This document shows, one piece after another, positions 61,525 through 64,000 of a stretch of 64,000 nucleotides of DNA. The stretch lies in NCBI GenBank assembly GCA_050700115.1, contig JBOHGG010000011.1, positions 57,618 through 121,617 of the forward strand, read 5' to 3'. The DNA is from GCA-003244245 sp050700115 (GTDB lineage: Bacteria > Actinomycetota > Actinomycetes > Mycobacteriales > Pseudonocardiaceae). How positions within the stretch are numbered: position 1 is the stretch's first letter; every line of letters starts with the position of its first letter. The position numbers and the translations under genes are program-made. Below the pieces are notes generated by a model. The model was not told the DNA's origin. It searched no databases and was given only the letters and a program-made list of their open reading frames with translations.

Positions 61525-62553
61525 TCAGAACTCCAGTGCGATGAAGCCATCCTCGTCCTCTGGCGGCGCGACCACGGTGTAGCCGAACTTGGCCTTCAGG
61601 TCGTCAACGTCCCATATCGCCGCTCGCTCGCGATAGTTGAAGACGATCTCTTTCTTCGGACCGCCGTGCTTGAGGATCCGCGCCATGGTGATCTCGTTCG
61701 GATGTGCGTGGCGGGCACCGCTGGTCGAGATCAGGTAGCGGTCGCAGTCGATCAGGTCGAGCAGGTCCTTCGATAGGTTCCGGTCGCTGCCGTGATGGGC
61801 GACCTTGAGCGCGTCGACGCGCAGCTTCCCGCCCTCCGCGAGTGCGCGGGGCCGAAGCGATGTCACCAACCGGCCATCGTCTGCGTCACCGGTGAAGACG
61901 ATGCGCTTGCCCTCGAACTCGAACAGCATCCCGATGCTGGTCCGGTTCGTCTTGGACGTGTCGGGTTTGAACGGCGAGGCGGCCAGCGCGTCGACGTCCA
62001 CCGGCCCGAACGACTCGAAGCCAGGCACATCGGGAACTGGATCCTTGCCTGGGATCAGGCCGTGTTTGGCGCACTCCTTCACCCAGGCTGGTGCGAGCTT
62101 CTCCAACTGTGCGCGGTCGGGCGACAACACCTCCACAGTGGACCCATCGCCGAACCACTCGATAGGGCGTCCGACCTCCACGCTTCGACCTGAGAACGCG
62201 CCATTCCACGGGATGTTCTGCGTCATGAGGGCGGTGGTGAGTTTCTCGCCGTCCTGGGCGCCGAACCCCTCCATATCGAGCAGCTGGTCGAAGCCGTTGA
62301 ACCACACGTCTCCGAGCTGCGGCCGTTGCGGGTCTTCCAACAGCGCCAGTACGCCCAGGATGTGGTCCTGGTCGACGTGCGTGACGATGAGGACGTCGAC
62401 CAGACCGCCGAGGCCCGCGAGCGTGGGCTTGATCAGCGGGTATGTACCCGCGCGGCCGCCGTCGATAAGAATACGACGGGTGAATCCGCTGCCGCCGTAG
62501 TCCAGAAGCAGGCAGTCGCCGTCCTCGCCAGGCAACATCCTGAGCCGGATCAC
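61525..62553 (-). CDS. MBL-fold metallohydrolase (ComEC C-terminal-like)
   Basis: 342 residues. GDCLLLDYG, ILIDGGRAGTYP and THVDQDHILG (THxDxDH, 58-64) form the metal site; later ligands are in RIVFTGDADD and LKVAHHGSDRN. This stand-alone ComEC-like MBL form is seen in actinobacterial conflict systems, joined with proteases, caspases or TPR proteins. The start overlaps the stop of the gene upstream. Confidence 0.9.
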   Translation of the reverse strand: MIRLRMLPGEDGDCLLLDYGGSGFTRRILIDGGRAGTYPLIKPTLAGLGGLVDVLIVTHVDQDHILGVLALLEDPQRPQLGDVWFNGFDQLLDMEGFGAQDGEKLTTALMTQNIPWNGAFSGRSVEVGRPIEWFGDGSTVEVLSPDRAQLEKLAPAWVKECAKHGLIPGKDPVPDVPGFESFGPVDVDALAASPFKPDTSKTNRTSIGMLFEFEGKRIVFTGDADDGRLVTSLRPRALAEGGKLRVDALKVAHHGSDRNLSKDLLDLIDCDRYLISTSGARHAHPNEITMARILKHGGPKKEIVFNYRERAAIWDVDDLKAKFGYTVVAPPEDEDGFIALEF

Positions 62554-63104
62554 CGCGGCCTTCCCCGAAGTCTGATGATCACAAACGGCTCCCGCATGTC
62601 AACGCACCACGACAGCTGGCGAGCCTTCTCAAGTCGCCACGCACACTCCGGGTCGTCCGGGAATTCAGACAGCCCGTCCATGAGCCAGCTCAAGCCGAGG
62701 GTGTAGAGCGGCACGCCGCGGTTGTAGGCCTCGATCAACCCGTCCCGCGCATGCTGCAGGTCACCCTTGGTCTTCGCCTGGCGAAGCCGCCGGGCCGCCC
62801 ACAGCACCGACCCGTCGCTCATCCAGCCGAACCAGTCTCGCAAGTTGCCCAGCCAGGAATCCCAGTGCTGGGGCTCGTCCGCCACATCCCTGCCGACCAG
62901 GACGTACCCTCCAGCCGCCGCCGCGAGCGGATTCCGGACCTTCCCGTAGAGCATCGACTCGACGTCGGTGAACAGCGTGGCCGCTGCGTCGAAGGCACCC
63001 CGGGCCATGTAGGTCAAGGCCCGTCCGCGGACGTACACGAGAGCCCTGGTAGAGCAGCTATCTGACCCCTGATGAGTCCGTGCAAGTTCGCGCGAGTCCG
63101 CCAC
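62550..63104 (-). CDS. TPR-like helical protein coupled to the MBL gene (probably lacks its N-terminus)
   Basis: 184 residues. Helical repeats are seen (RALTYMARGAFDAAATLFTD; AYNRGVPLYTLGLSWLMDGL, SEFPDDPECAWRLEKARQLS). It resembles the C-terminal helical part of larger actinobacterial conflict-system proteins. Its start is weak and no effector domain precedes it within the window's open frame, so it may be a 5'-truncated gene. Overlaps the MBL gene by 4 nt. Confidence 0.55.
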   Translation of the reverse strand: MADSRELARTHQGSDSCSTRALVYVRGRALTYMARGAFDAAATLFTDVESMLYGKVRNPLAAAAGGYVLVGRDVADEPQHWDSWLGNLRDWFGWMSDGSVLWAARRLRQAKTKGDLQHARDGLIEAYNRGVPLYTLGLSWLMDGLSEFPDDPECAWRLEKARQLSWCVDMREPFVIIRLRGRPR

Positions 63105-63264
63105 GATTGGCTCCCCTGTCGATCAGTGTGGAGCCGCGCCACGATCCGTCGCAGTGAACCCCGGGTGCCAACGCTCGGAACGCTTGGTCCGGCAACCCTC
63201 GGCGGTGAGCACCTCGGCGATCCCCATATAGGCGCGCCACAATCCGCCACACCACGTCCGCATA

Positions 63265-63456
63265 ATGCTTGTTATGCATGATGGACGGTTGCGGTGGCCG
63301 CTGCGGACAAACCATGGATGGATCACGAGGCGCAAACCGCAGCCCATTGGGTTCGTAGCTGGCACGGTGGCACAGCGTCGTGTGGCCCCGCACTGGCTGA
63401 CACTGCGTGAGGGGAGAATCCCGATGACGTGGGTGTCCCGCAAGGTTCTGGAATGA
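63265..63456 (+). CDS. Small basic protein coupled to the next gene, unknown
   Basis: 63 residues ending in an ATGA overlap with the following gene. Arg- and Trp-rich (RLRWPLRTNHGWITRRK, RRVAPHWLTLREGRIPM). I recognise no family. The overlap with the next start supports expression as one unit. Confidence 0.45.
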   Translation: MLVMHDGRLRWPLRTNHGWITRRKPQPIGFVAGTVAQRRVAPHWLTLREGRIPMTWVSRKVLE

Positions 63457-63971
63457 TCGCACGCATCTTCGTACCCCGTTCACCTGAACGCCTGTCCGTC
63501 AGCCTGCCCTACCGATCGGACAACCGGGAGTGGATCTTGGGCGTATGCGGCTTGCAGACCCGCCCAGAATGGGACCCGACCCGCAAAGTTTGGTCCGTTG
63601 CGCGGACTCACCTGAACACCCTTGTGCCCGCCGCCGTGGACCGATGCGGCATCGTCGAACTCTTGCGAGCTATGAGCAGCCACCAGCGGTGTGACACCCG
63701 CTGTCAGGACGCGACTGGATGGGAATGCGAGTGCATCTGCGGCGGAGCCAACCACGGCACCGGGGCGTACCAGGCCGGGGGCTGGCTGCAAGTTGGAGAC
63801 ACGACCCTCTTCCGTGAGGAAGACGCGGTCAAGATCTACCGCACCATCATTCGACGCTCCGACCCCCAAGCGCCTACGTCCCGTCCGAGACTGCGCTCGG
63901 AAGGGATGGCCCCTTCGGGGCAGCTCTGGAAACGGGCGCGCGGCACTCACCCGGCATTGTTGGCCAGGTAG
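63453..63971 (+). CDS. Unrecognised protein with a Cys/His cluster
   Basis: 172 residues from the ATG at 63453. The first 60 residues look like a beta-rich domain (ARIFVPRSPERLSVSLPYRS; PEWDPTRKVWSVARTHLNTL). Then HQRCDTRCQDATGWECECIC and GGANHG give a C-x3-C-x7-C-x-C-x-C-x4-H arrangement that may bind zinc or an Fe-S cluster. After it come GGWLQVGDTTLF and a basic tail. Not recognised; the spacing looks like that of small phage or plasmid-borne proteins. Confidence 0.55.
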   Translation: MIARIFVPRSPERLSVSLPYRSDNREWILGVCGLQTRPEWDPTRKVWSVARTHLNTLVPAAVDRCGIVELLRAMSSHQRCDTRCQDATGWECECICGGANHGTGAYQAGGWLQVGDTTLFREEDAVKIYRTIIRRSDPQAPTSRPRLRSEGMAPSGQLWKRARGTHPALLAR

Positions 63972-64000
63972 GCGCACAGCCCTCACCTGACCCGCGCATT

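Overview
The window is GC-rich actinomycete DNA. GTG starts, ATGA/GTGA stop-start overlaps, WhiB, DUF397 with DUF5753 regulators, DUF222/HNH (13E12-type) and DUF6131 proteins all fit the Actinobacteria, most likely a member of the Pseudonocardiales. I cannot name the genus. All calls were made by reading the sequence; no database was searched.

Region by region: 1-10.3 kb holds mostly housekeeping or single-enzyme genes: a partial FAD oxidoreductase, a macrolide-type glycosyltransferase with a GNAT protein, thrS, a CBS protein, a SnoaL-like protein, a PQQ-type sugar dehydrogenase and moeA. 10.3-19.7 kb mixes intact genes (whiB, csbD, pyk, an MFS carrier, a phytanoyl-CoA-dioxygenase-like enzyme) with decay: a tryptophan 2,3-dioxygenase remnant with a Trp-to-stop codon, and a DUF4097/ABC-export operon with two 1-nt frameshifts and a cut-off permease. 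19.7-24.2 kb carries a DUF899 gene behind a 19-bp-arm palindromic operator and a small island bounded by 77-bp direct repeats of tRNA-Ser(CGA), with a Fic protein inside. 24.2-32 kb has tadA and its partner, an M20 peptidase, prephenate dehydrogenase, an amidase and others. 32-42 kb has a DUF397/DUF5753 pair, two SAM methyltransferases and a complete five-gene oligopeptide ABC importer.

42-57 kb is the most accessory part. A three-gene cassette (42.7-45.8 kb) pairs a BrxC/BrxD-family ATPase with what looks like a paralogue that has lost its Walker residues, plus a conserved-looking partner, with a divergent HTH regulator and a 14-bp palindrome. It is followed by a second Fic protein. No BREX methylase, PglZ or helicase is nearby, so it is not a standard BREX locus; this is my best candidate for an undescribed system. 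Downstream come an HTH-TPR regulator, a restriction-helicase fragment fused head to head with a WD40 fragment by an apparent deletion, an HNH protein, a broken HTH/nucleotidyltransferase pair and a frameshifted sortase. 57-64 kb has glutamate decarboxylase, two coupled TenA-fold proteins, a YrdC/Sua5-type protein, an MBL-fold protein coupled to a TPR-like protein, and a coupled pair of unrecognised genes with a Cys/His cluster.

Two features recur through the window: long, nearly perfect intergenic hairpins (at least nine, some sharing arm sequence), and truncated or frameshifted genes (about a dozen). Together they suggest a region with a history of insertion, deletion and decay. A few 1-nt frameshifts could instead be sequencing errors.
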